Positions 34,413 through 43,300 of a stretch of DNA of 57,614 nt are shown here, in pieces (the first letter of the stretch is position 1; every line of letters starts with the position of its first letter). Source of the DNA: a bacterium (lineage in GTDB: Bacteria > Zhuqueibacterota > QNDG01 > JAGLOF01); assembly GCA_023139105.1 (NCBI GenBank), contig JAGLOF010000020.1:1-57614 (forward strand), given 5' to 3'. The position numbers and the translations under genes were made by a program. The notes under the pieces are model-generated. The model did not search any database and was not told the origin of the DNA. It was given only the letters and a program-made list of their open reading frames with translations.

Positions 34413-37400
34413 TTACAATCTATTTGCGATAATGACACCATATTCAGTAATTTCATAAGCGGACTGATGTTCATTCTTCCAGGTAATCTTGATCTTTGTA
34501 TATCCTACTTTAGCATCAGTATCACTGGGGTCGATATTGTTAGTAATTGTCAATTTATAGTAGTCCTTACCCCAGCCATTAGATGTCTCAAGCTCTGTCC
34601 ATGCCAGTTTTGCATCAACTTCACCGGTTAAAGCAGCACTGATTGAAGTGTTAGACTCAATGGGGTTTCCATTACCATCAATAAGAGAGAAAATGAATGT
34701 CCTTGCCTGCCCTATATTAAGCGTGTCATTGCGAAGAGTAGTTTCAGTATCATCATCATAACTTACTGCACCTGAATAGACAACTGAAATTTGATCCCAT
34801 GCTCTGACAGGATTACCCGCCAAATCATGACCCTCAGTATATGCCACTATGCGGGCAATGCCATCATTTTCCAGATTTTGATATAATCCGTCTGCATTTG
34901 AATATCTGGGAGTATCAGTAACAAATAAACTGTCATTCATTGTATTTGAAGTTGTTCCACCAAGAAGGTTATATTTCCCTTCGGCAGCTATATCAGCTTC
35001 AAAATTTGGCAGCAGAAATTCATCCAGATCAATGTAATATGTCGGCCCGGGCAATACCGCACCACTATTGGGATCCTGAACCAGATCACCATAATAAAAT
35101 TTATGTATATGTGGCTGAGGATTAGCTCCTGTTAAAATCACTTCCGCGAGACCCTGTTTATCCGTATAAGCAGTATGTGTACTTATACCGCCCCCTGAAG
35201 TTGTAAGATAGACAGCTGTGCCCTCTTGAACAGGATTATGATATCTGTCAAATACGGCTATTGATACAACTGTAGTTCCCAGAGTCTTCCAGATATTTAA
35301 CTGTTCAGCTGCAATAGTCAAATGTGTAGAGGCATAATCATTGGAGTGTTCCATATATGGAGGACCTGCATGTATGAGGATTTCCGAGGCTTTGGCTATT
35401 GGACCGCCAATAGTATTAACAGACGCCTCAATTCTGACATTCCCGGATATAGTACCACTGGATAGCGATGCCCTTGCTTTGCCTCCCACTGTCGGCACAT
35501 CCGTCAGTGCAGGAGTTAAAGTCGGACCGCCTGGAGCAGTCATGGAAGGTGCTGCTACAATGCGGAACTGTACATTCACACCATCTGCAACAGGATTATT
35601 TTTTGAGTCTCTTACTTCAGCTTCAATTATTGAAGTTTGGTTCTGGCCTGTCTCACGTACACCAATTGCCGTCGGAGAAAAGCGCAGAACTATTGAATTC
35701 GGATCTCCTGGCACTGCAACAATGGTTGCAGCTCCGGAAACCTTACTGCCATCGGCCAGGTTCACCGTTGCGGTTATAAATGCTGCTCCTACTTCACCGC
35801 TTGAGAATTGAGCAATGGCATAACCATCTGCATCTGTTTGATTGCTCGGTGTAACATCTCCGAGATTTGTAGTGAAAAATACTGTCAAACCTTCAATTGG
35901 AGTACCCTGCGCATCAAGAACACGGGCCGTAACCGTAGCATTTTCAAGACCATCAGCCATAATTGATGTTTCATCAATCGTGACTGTTATTTCACTTGCA
36001 TCACCTACAACATAAACAACATTTACAGTTTGAACGAGTGTGCCAACAGTAACTGTTACATTTGCTGTATCAGGAACAGTACCTGCAGTCAGCATTGATA
36101 TGGCAATACCGTTTACAGTACTTTTCTGTCGTTCCAAAGATCCTGTAGCACCGTCTTGCATTTCAAATGTGACAGATGTACCATCGGGTACAGGATTATT
36201 ATTATCATCTGTTACCATGACTTTTATTTGTGATTGACTTTGACCATCAGCAATAATAACCGGTGGTGTTGTAGTAACTTGAAGATTATGAGGAATCGAA
36301 GCTTCAAATGATATTATTATCGGTATAAATATACGGTTTCCATATCTCGCTGTGATACTTACCGACGGCCTTTGAGTTGTTGAACTTGTCAATTCAACCT
36401 GGGCAACACCTGAACTATTAGTTATACCCTGATTGGGAATAGTTCCGTAAGTTGTACCAAATATCACATTAGCATCTTCTATACCCACATTGGACTCTGT
36501 CCGTTTTACTGTAGCCGTAATAATAGCTTTGCTCTGTCCATTGGCAAGAATACTGCTAAAATTAGTTGTTAAATTTACAGAAACACCTTCGGCAATAATT
36601 ACAGTCTGCATAGATTGCTGATTGATATAAGCTGAAATACGCGCATGTACACTATCTTCCAATGCAGGAGCTGTAAATACTGCTGTCGCTTTACCACTAT
36701 TGTTGGTTACGGCTGACAGTTGAATTGATCCCCGATCAGGGTCCACATTAAATCCTACAACTACACCATTTACTGGCTGCCCTTCATCATCAACTACTGT
36801 TGCCGTAATCTGAGATTGATCGAACCCATTTGCTAATAACGCTGCATCAGAAACTGAGAGGTCGGATAATACATATTGACTGGGAGCCTGTGTTGAATAT
36901 ACGACAGTATCCTGTTTTTCAATTGTAAGTCCGTATCTTGCAGATACCACTGCAGAACCGGGATTTACATCACTTGTTAAGGACACATCGACAACTCCCG
37001 ATGAATTTGTAATAGCTTCAGCCGGTATTGTGCCTCTGGTTAAACCAAATCGTATAGTAGCATTTGAAATAGCTTCTTTTGAAGTACTGCGCTTTAAAAT
37101 TATTCTTACAGTAGATTGGCTCTGACCGTCTGAAAGAATTGTATCCGGCATTGCATTGATCTGCATCTCAACACCATCAAAAATGACATCTATATCCTGA
37201 TCCGGAGTTTGCTGGCCTAATGTTGCTGTTACCGTAGATGTAATATCAAATTCAGATGCAGATGCTATCAGTTTAACTTCTGCAATACCGTAATTGTTTG
37301 TTATTCCCTGCGTAGCAATTGCACCGGCAGTACGGATAAAAGCTACTGCAATTCCGGCAGCCGGATTTTCCTGGTCGTCCAGAACTTTTGCAGTAACAAC

Positions 37401-38468
37401 AGCCTGATCAACACCATTTGCAATTATATGCGTTTTATCAACTATCAAGGGCTGAAGAGTATAATTTGAAGGTGGTGCCAGAGTAAAAACAACGTCTACC
37501 GAATCCTTTAAGAGATTGCCATACCGAACAAATACATGAGCTGTATCTTCCACCGAAGCTGCGGTTAAATCTACCTTTGCTACTCCGGATGCATCTGTTG
37601 TTGCAATATTTGGAATCAGACCGGAATTTGTAGAAAAAACAACAGGACTACCGCCAACGGCTACAAATGAACTAGTCTCCTTTATAACAGCTGTAATTAC
37701 TGACTTACTTTGTCCGTCAGCCTGAAGAGCCGTAGGATTGGCACCAACATCCAGAGTAATTCCTCTGAATGCTATAGTAATAGGAATAGTCAATGTGTCA
37801 TAAGTTGCTGTAATTGTAGATGTTATATCATCAACTGAGGCGGCACTGAACAATAATGCCTGTGCCAGACCATTAGAATTTGTAATTGCGCTTGGTGTAA
37901 TAGTCCCGGCTGTACGTGTAAAACTTACAGAAGCACCGCTTACCGGTTTTGAAGAGTCTCCCAATACAGTGACCATAATCATTGTTGTATCTACACCACT
38001 GGCCAGGAGTGAACTACGGCCTGCTGCAATTGATATTAGAGATTCACTGGCAGATACAATCGAGATTTTGATTGTACCGGATACATCAACACCATATCTT
38101 GCTGTAATAATTGCTTCTCCAGCCTCATTCCCACTGGTAAACGTAACTTCAGCCCAACCCGTTTCATCGGTAATGGCAGATGCTGTCACAGTCCCCTTTT
38201 CCAATGAATTGCTTATGAATGAAATAGTTTTATCTGCTAAACCGTTTCCTGCAAGATCAACAAGTTTTACACTAATAGTTGCCTCATACCCACCAGATAA
38301 TAATTGAGCAGGAACAACAGTAAGGGATGATAGTAATACTGCATCTTCAGGATGAGTATCAGAAGGATCTAAAGGAGCTTTATGTGTACATGAAAGCCAG
38401 AACAATCCTGCTATTAATACAAATAAAATAGCAGTTAAAAAGATTGACCTGATGAAGGGATGTCGCAT
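34413..38468 (-). CDS. Giant Big_1 (invasin-type) repeat protein, probable lipoprotein
   Basis: 1351 residues from the ATG of MRHPFIRSIF; CGGAGG is 5 nt upstream. The N-terminus has a hydrophobic segment ending FWLSC, compatible with a lipoprotein though not a perfect lipobox. About eleven Ig-like Big_1 repeats of 95-100 residues follow, each with an xADGQSxSxIxAxV-type strand and an AITNxxGxAxVxLTS-type strand. Repeats 3 to 8 alternate between two subtypes: one opens VEMQINAMPDTILSDGQSQS, the other LSVSDAALLANGFDQSQI. The last about 250 residues differ and end ITEYGVIIANRL. Such stalks usually hold out adhesins. It lies inside the pil operon between pilO and the barrel gene. Confidence 0.8.
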   Translation of the reverse strand: MRHPFIRSIFLTAILFVLIAGLFWLSCTHKAPLDPSDTHPEDAVLLSSLTVVPAQLLSGGYEATISVKLVDLAGNGLADKTISFISNSLEKGTVTASAITDETGWAEVTFTSGNEAGEAIITARYGVDVSGTIKISIVSASESLISIAAGRSSLLASGVDTTMIMVTVLGDSSKPVSGASVSFTRTAGTITPSAITNSNGLAQALLFSAASVDDITSTITATYDTLTIPITIAFRGITLDVGANPTALQADGQSKSVITAVIKETSSFVAVGGSPVVFSTNSGLIPNIATTDASGVAKVDLTAASVEDTAHVFVRYGNLLKDSVDVVFTLAPPSNYTLQPLIVDKTHIIANGVDQAVVTAKVLDDQENPAAGIAVAFIRTAGAIATQGITNNYGIAEVKLIASASEFDITSTVTATLGQQTPDQDIDVIFDGVEMQINAMPDTILSDGQSQSTVRIILKRSTSKEAISNATIRFGLTRGTIPAEAITNSSGVVDVSLTSDVNPGSAVVSARYGLTIEKQDTVVYSTQAPSQYVLSDLSVSDAALLANGFDQSQITATVVDDEGQPVNGVVVGFNVDPDRGSIQLSAVTNNSGKATAVFTAPALEDSVHARISAYINQQSMQTVIIAEGVSVNLTTNFSSILANGQSKAIITATVKRTESNVGIEDANVIFGTTYGTIPNQGITNSSGVAQVELTSSTTQRPSVSITARYGNRIFIPIIISFEASIPHNLQVTTTPPVIIADGQSQSQIKVMVTDDNNNPVPDGTSVTFEMQDGATGSLERQKSTVNGIAISMLTAGTVPDTANVTVTVGTLVQTVNVVYVVGDASEITVTIDETSIMADGLENATVTARVLDAQGTPIEGLTVFFTTNLGDVTPSNQTDADGYAIAQFSSGEVGAAFITATVNLADGSKVSGAATIVAVPGDPNSIVLRFSPTAIGVRETGQNQTSIIEAEVRDSKNNPVADGVNVQFRIVAAPSMTAPGGPTLTPALTDVPTVGGKARASLSSGTISGNVRIEASVNTIGGPIAKASEILIHAGPPYMEHSNDYASTHLTIAAEQLNIWKTLGTTVVSIAVFDRYHNPVQEGTAVYLTTSGGGISTHTAYTDKQGLAEVILTGANPQPHIHKFYYGDLVQDPNSGAVLPGPTYYIDLDEFLLPNFEADIAAEGKYNLLGGTTSNTMNDSLFVTDTPRYSNADGLYQNLENDGIARIVAYTEGHDLAGNPVRAWDQISVVYSGAVSYDDDTETTLRNDTLNIGQARTFIFSLIDGNGNPIESNTSISAALTGEVDAKLAWTELETSNGWGKDYYKLTITNNIDPSDTDAKVGYTKIKITWKNEHQSAYEITEYGVIIANRL

Positions 38469-38525
38469 ACTATCCTCCGATATATTAACCGATTGAAACA
38501 TATTGTGGCCCGGCAGAGTGCCGTT

Positions 38526-39071
38526 CTAGCTCTCTCGGCTATTACCAATCACCATAATACCGTTTAACATAATGGTGAGCTTATTTATTTTAGGTTCAGG
38601 TTTATCCATTGTAATTTGATTAACCCTGAAAACAAATGGAAATTTGTTGCATCTATCAAGAAATTGACCGATTTGATGAAAACGTCCCTCAAAGACAATA
38701 CTCACCGGCAAATTTGATATCTTATTCTTTTGTTGTATCAAATGCAATGAATCATAATCGGGAGTAATGGAAATTAATTTAAGACCATTTGCATTGCCTA
38801 ATTTTTCTATTGTACGACCAAGATCAAGTAGTTTTTCACCCGGGAAAAGTCGTGTCCTTTTCTTAGTAAGCTTAAGATCCAGGCTATCAACTTTAGCTCT
38901 GAGAATTTGTACATCAACTTGAGATATACGCGCGCTTTCTTTTAAAGTCAATTCATTAAATCTTGCATTAAGTTGCGAAAGTTCAGATTGCCATGGAATA
39001 ACCACTATTACTACCCAGGCACACACCAGTGCCGCAAACATTAATAATATATAAAGAATTTTTTTATCCAA
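38526..39071 (-). CDS. pilO: PilO-like pilus assembly protein
   Basis: 181 residues from a TTG codon with AAGGAG 9 nt upstream; no better start is available. One TM helix (about 7-25), a coiled coil (SQLNARFNELTLKESARIS and following) and a ferredoxin-like periplasmic domain (about 80-180) with NANGLKLISITP and LPVSIVFEGRFHQIGQFLDRC. PilO forms a heterodimer with PilN in the inner-membrane platform. It follows pilMN by 13 nt. A short stem-loop (CGGCA-GAG-TGCCG, 38511-38523) lies between its stop and the Big_1 gene. Confidence 0.85.
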   Translation of the reverse strand: MDKKILYILLMFAALVCAWVVIVVIPWQSELSQLNARFNELTLKESARISQVDVQILRAKVDSLDLKLTKKRTRLFPGEKLLDLGRTIEKLGNANGLKLISITPDYDSLHLIQQKNKISNLPVSIVFEGRFHQIGQFLDRCNKFPFVFRVNQITMDKPEPKINKLTIMLNGIMVIGNSRES

Positions 39072-39084
39072 TCCTTGACACTCC

Positions 39085-40806
39085 TTATCTCATGGAACAA
39101 ATAATACTGAATCTGAATTCTTTATCTTCTTCTGAGAAGAACTGACGTTCCAATGAAACCTTGGAAAAATAACCCGATTTCTCCAGATCAACTATAAATT
39201 GAGCAAGAATAACTCCAACATCATTAGCAGGTTTTGGTGTCCAGCCAGCTATTTTTACTATACGACTTTCTATCTCGGCCTTTTCATCTTCATCCTGTCT
39301 TCCCTGACTGACAACCTTTTTCCTGGCACCAATATCAATATTGGTCAATGCAAGTTTTTTTGGCATATTCCGGGAGATCATTTTTAATATCTCTGTCGCT
39401 CTCTCATCAGATTGCATTCGTTTTTGAAGATCAGTAATAAGATTTAAATTACTTTTCTTTTTTTGTTGTAGAGCCGCATAAAGAAAACCGGTATTCCTCG
39501 TTGACAGTGTAACTTTATTTTCCAGGCGTGTTACATCTTGACGACGTTTAACCAATGCTGAACTTAAAGAAAAGCTCCAAATAGTCATAATAGTCAAAAT
39601 TGCTAATGCCGCCAACTGTATTGCCCGTTTCACCACTGCCATCTGATTAGCTTTTTTATAGACAACAGGTAAAAGATTACCCTTGGAGGAAATTTCAAGT
39701 GCCAGTCCAAGTGCAGTAGCCTGCTCCAGAAATCTATGATCAAATTCTTCCTGTTGCTTTTTGTTTCCGCTTACTCGTAATTTCGGCGGCAATGGAAACA
39801 GTGTGATGGGAATATCAATCTTATCAGACAGAGCCTCTGTAAGATGTCGTGTTCTTGAACCACCACCAATAAGAAAAATCTCTTCAATATTTTCATCCTG
39901 AAATTTTTCCCGATAAAAATCCAAAGAACGTTGAATTTCACCAATTAATCGTTCAACCACCGGCCGAATCATTGTTCCAACTTCGTCAAGAGGAGCACCA
40001 TGGAAAGTTACACTCTCATTAAATCCCATGGGATAACCAAAGCGTCTCTTAAATTCATCGGCTTCAGCATGATTAAACTGAATTGCCTCTCCCTCATGAA
40101 AAATTGTACCTGTAATTGCTTTTGTAAAATCATCACCACCTACAACTATCTCACGATGAAAGTGCAAATGTCCGTCTTTTATAAAGACCAACATACTACG
40201 ATTTGCCCCAATATCCAGAAATCCAATAGGTTTATTCTTGTAGACCGGTGGAAGTAGCGGAATAAGATTAATTAATGTAGCAACTGAAGGAATCACTTTA
40301 TTTGGCACAATATGTTCCATGGCAAGAGGTGCCATTCTATCTTCAATCAAAGACTCTGCCATACCCATACAAAGATAGTTTGTATGGTCATCACGTGCCG
40401 GATCAGGCCCAAGTTCAATAAAATCTACACTTGCAGCACCAGCTTCCAACTCATTACCAAGTTCTTGCTGTATAGCAAAAAAGATAGTTTGAGCCAGTTC
40501 TTTTTTACCCAAAGAAGGAAAACTTTCCTTCTTTATAATTACACCGGATCCTTCAATGCCTAATACAATCCTGGCCTTTCGCAAAGGACTTTTTTTATGA
40601 AAAAGTTCTGATATTATTTTACGAATTTTTTCAAAACCAGCTTGTTCATGAGGATCTATCTCATGTCTGCCATAACCTTCAATACGCATTCCTGTTCTAC
40701 TATTCCGGATAACTACATATTTCAGGCTACTGGTACTGATATCCATACCTAATACAAATGGCCATGTAGAGGAAGTTTGAATTTGAAAACTTTTAGTTCG
40801 ATTCAT
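39085..40806 (-). CDS. pilM: PilM-PilN fusion protein
   Basis: 573 residues in one frame. PilM (about 15-375) is actin-like, with VLGMDISTSSLKYVVI, GFLDIGANRSMLVFIKDGHL and EEIFLIGGGSRTRHLTEAL. At residue 377 the sequence NLLPVVYKK matches the PilM-binding N-terminal peptide of PilN (INLLP...), followed by a TM helix (396-416), a coiled coil and a PilN-type periplasmic domain to the end. In most bacteria these are two proteins in 1:1 complex. The cytoplasmic-actin-like plus TM plus periplasmic layout equals that of GspL of type II secretion. The initiation site is weak (GAG, 9 nt). First gene of pil block two. Confidence 0.9.
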   Translation of the reverse strand: MNRTKSFQIQTSSTWPFVLGMDISTSSLKYVVIRNSRTGMRIEGYGRHEIDPHEQAGFEKIRKIISELFHKKSPLRKARIVLGIEGSGVIIKKESFPSLGKKELAQTIFFAIQQELGNELEAGAASVDFIELGPDPARDDHTNYLCMGMAESLIEDRMAPLAMEHIVPNKVIPSVATLINLIPLLPPVYKNKPIGFLDIGANRSMLVFIKDGHLHFHREIVVGGDDFTKAITGTIFHEGEAIQFNHAEADEFKRRFGYPMGFNESVTFHGAPLDEVGTMIRPVVERLIGEIQRSLDFYREKFQDENIEEIFLIGGGSRTRHLTEALSDKIDIPITLFPLPPKLRVSGNKKQQEEFDHRFLEQATALGLALEISSKGNLLPVVYKKANQMAVVKRAIQLAALAILTIMTIWSFSLSSALVKRRQDVTRLENKVTLSTRNTGFLYAALQQKKKSNLNLITDLQKRMQSDERATEILKMISRNMPKKLALTNIDIGARKKVVSQGRQDEDEKAEIESRIVKIAGWTPKPANDVGVILAQFIVDLEKSGYFSKVSLERQFFSEEDKEFRFSIICSMR

Positions 40807-41176
40807 CGCAGTCTACTCAATGTCAAATTGTGAATACGCCAGTTTCACTTTATTTGCGATATTATCACATTTATTCTGTACATAATACCTCAATGCATTC
40901 AATTGTTACAAATAGAGTGCCATAAAGAAATAAGACGAACAATTCTACCTCAAATCAAATCAAAACATGCATAAAATACATTATGAATTAAATCTATTGA
41001 TCTATATTGAATAGAATTTCTAAGTTATTTTATATTTTCAGGTAAAAGTAAGCGGATAATGAAAAAGAAATAGTATTGTAGCAAAAAAGTAGCACAATGT
41101 CATTTGCGTATTTATAATACATTGCAATCGTTTCAAATTGCAATGCTTTCTCGTAAAGCATTTGAAATACAACAGC
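40807..41176. other. Gap between the two pil blocks
   Basis: 370 bp without a gene. It must hold the promoter of pilMN and the end of the minor-pilin transcript. I see an inverted repeat near the minor-pilin stop (listed separately) and a long AT-rich stretch; a -10-like GATAAT lies on the minus strand at about 40860, but its -35 is poorly placed, so I do not call the promoter. Confidence 0.4.
41131..41167 (-). other. Stem-loop downstream of the last minor pilin
   Basis: ATGCTTT (41143-41149) pairs with AAAGCAT (41155-41161) around CTCGT, and TTTCAA (41131-41136) pairs outside with TTGAAA (41162-41167). No T run follows on the minus strand, so it is not a standard terminator. An overlapping CATTGCAAT...ATTGCAATG repeat (41120-41145) is also present. 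It may cap the 3' end of the pilin transcript. Confidence 0.35.
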
Positions 41177-41698
41177 TTAGTTATAGTGAAAATTACGGGG
41201 AGTAATCTGACTCTCCAGGCGTACTTGATTATCATCGTCTCCTACTTCTAGTAAGATCTTGATTCTCCATACATCAGTACTGAAAAAGAAGGGAGTAGAT
41301 ATTTGAGATCCGTCTTCACGATAATAAGTAAGATTAAAACTGCGGACACCGTCTACAAGACGCGTGTTAATTCTTTCCAAACTTCCACTATCAACTTCAT
41401 ATTCAATATTATCTTGATATGGCAGATCAAACTGAATCGAATTTGATCTTCCCCAGTCAATCTCTGTAGATTCAGTAATTTGACGCATCTCCGAAATAAG
41501 ACGGTTAAAACCTATACGCGCTTCCTGCATAAGTTTTTTACCCTCACGGGCATCTACATAGGACTCTGTCTGAACTTTGAAGAGAGGAATTGTAGCTGCC
41601 ATAATTATACTTGTACAGAGCAGTACGATAATCAGCTCCATTAAAGTAAAGCCATGTTCTTTATTTAATGCTCTTAATGTACGCCGAAGGCTCTTCAT
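41177..41698 (-). CDS. Minor prepilin, PilW/GspJ-like
   Basis: 173 residues. The prepilin signal is EHGFTLMELIIVLL: a basic leader, Gly at -1, Phe at +1 and Glu at +5, then the hydrophobic helix. The globular part (ITESTEIDWGRSNSIQFDLPY, WRIKILLEVGDD) is like the PilW/GspJ group. The prepilin peptidase PilD cleaves before Phe. Minor pilins prime assembly at the pilus tip. It is the last gene of pil block one, 10 nt after the PilV-like gene. Confidence 0.8.
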   Translation of the reverse strand: MKSLRRTLRALNKEHGFTLMELIIVLLCTSIIMAATIPLFKVQTESYVDAREGKKLMQEARIGFNRLISEMRQITESTEIDWGRSNSIQFDLPYQDNIEYEVDSGSLERINTRLVDGVRSFNLTYYREDGSQISTPFFFSTDVWRIKILLEVGDDDNQVRLESQITPRNFHYN

Positions 41699-41708
41699 AA
41701 TAATGCTC

Positions 41709-42131
41709 TTATTTGACTAAAATAGTTTCAATCTTTACAGTACTGATATTTGTGTTGGCGACTGATACTTGTACTGTCACATAATTAACGCCGTTAAGTG
41801 TCATTTCTCCTGATATACTGACAGATCTGGTAAAACCAGTGGCAGGACTATCTGAACTGCCTGCCCAGTTTGCAACTGTCCAGGCATAACCTCTTCCTGC
41901 ACCAGTGGCCTTATAATCGGCAATAACCTCTTCCATCCTGCTCTGGGCAAATGATATTGCCCGGGTCATAAGTGAATACTGGGCACCAAACTTTAAATTA
42001 CTGACAGAAAGCTGAGTCAGCGGTACCAGGGCAATAGCTAAAATCACCAACAGCAGAACTACTTCAACCAGTGAAGCACCGTTTTCTTTATTCAATTGAT
42101 GTTGGATTCTATTTAGCAGGCTGCCGCGCAT
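41709..42131 (-). CDS. Minor prepilin, PilV-like
   Basis: 140 residues. The prepilin leader ends NKENG and the mature helix begins ASLVEVVLLLVILA: Ala rather than Phe at +1, Glu at +5. The region RAISFAQSRMEEVIADYKATG is typical of PilV/GspI-like proteins. It overlaps the FimT-like gene by 19 nt. Part of the minor pilin set forming the tip complex. Confidence 0.78.
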   Translation of the reverse strand: MRGSLLNRIQHQLNKENGASLVEVVLLLVILAIALVPLTQLSVSNLKFGAQYSLMTRAISFAQSRMEEVIADYKATGAGRGYAWTVANWAGSSDSPATGFTRSVSISGEMTLNGVNYVTVQVSVANTNISTVKIETILVK

Positions 42132-42664
42132 CCTCCGCCCCCTACTGTTTTCTCAATGGTTGTCAAACCTGATCTGTAAAATGTTACATATATTCTGTTA
42201 TTTAAGAACATGACAGAGCGACCATTGGTATCTCCAATACGCGAACCGTTTAAAAGCGGTTCACCTGTTGCAGTAAAGCTTAATATGCCCGAGAGCCCTG
42301 ACGACATTGTGACTCCATGGTATTCGCCAGTATTTAAGTGGACATCCAAATGCCCATTTTCAGTAGGGCTGTCTAGATAGGCATTGGTATCATTCCATTT
42401 GGCATAATATTGATTTTGCCCGGCAACAACATATACATCTACCTGCCTTCGGTGAGTCATTGCCATTTCCTGAGCATGTCTGATATCTGCCAAAGCCCTG
42501 TTAGCAGCATTGGACAAACGCATATCTTCATTCACCGAATCTACAGATACACTGACTACGCCTGTAACAATGCCCACAATCACCATTACGGTAATCAGCT
42601 CCAGGAGAGTAAAACCGGATTCTCCTTTCCACTTAAAAATACGTTTTTTGCTACTATTAGACAT
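42113..42664 (-). CDS. Minor prepilin, FimT/GspH-like
   Basis: 183 residues from the ATG of MSNSSKKRIF (a GTG codon just before is less likely). Prepilin signal GESGFTLLELITVMVIVG with Glu at +5. The GspH/FimT domain includes ANRALADIRHAQEMAMTHRRQVDVYV and the NGRSVMFLNNRIYVTF segment. Last residues are GGGGCAAAC. It forms part of the minor-pilin set. It is separated from the major pilin by a stem-loop. Confidence 0.82.
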   Translation of the reverse strand: MSNSSKKRIFKWKGESGFTLLELITVMVIVGIVTGVVSVSVDSVNEDMRLSNAANRALADIRHAQEMAMTHRRQVDVYVVAGQNQYYAKWNDTNAYLDSPTENGHLDVHLNTGEYHGVTMSSGLSGILSFTATGEPLLNGSRIGDTNGRSVMFLNNRIYVTFYRSGLTTIEKTVGGGGCAAAC

Positions 42665-42779
42665 CACAATCTCGTTTTTTTTAGGACCACCGATCTCCTG
42701 ATCTGATCTTTTTTTCTACAAGCCCAGACAGGAGTCCGGTGTTCTTTCCCGGATTACAAGTGTTAATACAGAGCCAACA

Positions 42780-42799
42780 TGCGGGAATAAATTCCCGCA
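42780..42799. other. Stem-loop between major and minor pilin genes
   Basis: TGCGGGAAT-AA-ATTCCCGCA is a perfect 9-bp GC-rich inverted repeat with a 2-nt centre, 27 nt after the major pilin stop. No T run follows. In pilin operons such a hairpin often shields the abundant pilin mRNA from 3' decay or stops part of the transcripts, so that pilin is made in excess over the minor pilins. Confidence 0.6.
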
Positions 42800-42825
42800 C
42801 ATTACCTCAAATTACTCATTAGCCA

Positions 42826-43170
42826 TTAAGCTGGTGGTGCTGCATGAGTACTGCAATATGCTTTACCGTCAGCTGTAGAATATGTTCCGCCTGACGGACA
42901 TGTTGGTTCAGCATCAAGCTGTCCGCCGGAAACCAGTTGTGCTGTACCTGTCGGGTATGCAGCATTACCATCGGCAGCCAGGGCTGCGCTGGCATAGTAC
43001 ATTGCGCATGCAGATTCAATGGACGCACGGTTCTGTGCACATGCTGCTGTTTTAGCATTGTCAGAGAGATCCATAAATTTGGGTACAGCAACAGCAGCCA
43101 GGATTCCGATAATCACGATGACTACAATTAATTCTACTAATGTAAAACCTTTTTCTGATGAAAATTTCAT
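42826..43170 (-). CDS. pilA: Major type IV pilin
   Basis: 114 residues from the ATG of MKFSSEKGFTLVEL, with AAAGGAG 8 nt upstream. Short leader (8 residues), cleavage before Phe in KGFTLVELIVVIVIIGILAA and Glu at +5; the hydrophobic helix leads to KFMDLSDNAKTAACAQNR. Four cysteines are present; the C-terminal CPSGGTYSTADGKAYC loop is likely a disulfide loop. The size is small, the geopilin/short-pilin range. PilD processes it. The gene follows pilC; its leader holds a G9 tract. Confidence 0.88.
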   Translation of the reverse strand: MKFSSEKGFTLVELIVVIVIIGILAAVAVPKFMDLSDNAKTAACAQNRASIESACAMYYASAALAADGNAAYPTGTAQLVSGGQLDAEPTCPSGGTYSTADGKAYCSTHAAPPA

Positions 43171-43214
43171 AATTATTGCTCCTTTGTTAAAACAACTTCT
43201 GTCAATACAATCCT

Positions 43215-43223
43215 CCCCCCCCC
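43215..43223 (-). repeat. G9 homopolymer in the pilin leader
   Basis: Nine consecutive C on the plus strand (G9 on the coding strand), preceded on the coding strand by a GTGTGT run, 44 nt upstream of the pilin start codon. Tracts of this length can slip during replication. It lies in the untranslated leader, or promoter, of the major pilin. Confidence 0.6.
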
Positions 43224-43300
43224 ACACACATTTCACAGCTTTTTGTCGCTTCACCTCCCTTCACCGATGATATTTCTTTTTTATTTTAAAAAGATAATCT

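Noticed and set aside
34413..38468. Big_1 repeats as a sign of an intimin/invasin autotransporter
   Set aside because: There is no N-terminal intimin-type barrel or LysM domain; a lipoprotein-like start is seen instead.
43171..43254. N-terminal extension of the major pilin through the G9 tract
   Set aside because: The frame is open, but the RBS AAAGGAG and the short leader before GFTLVEL place the start at 43170; the upstream GTG abuts its own SD-like GGGAGG.
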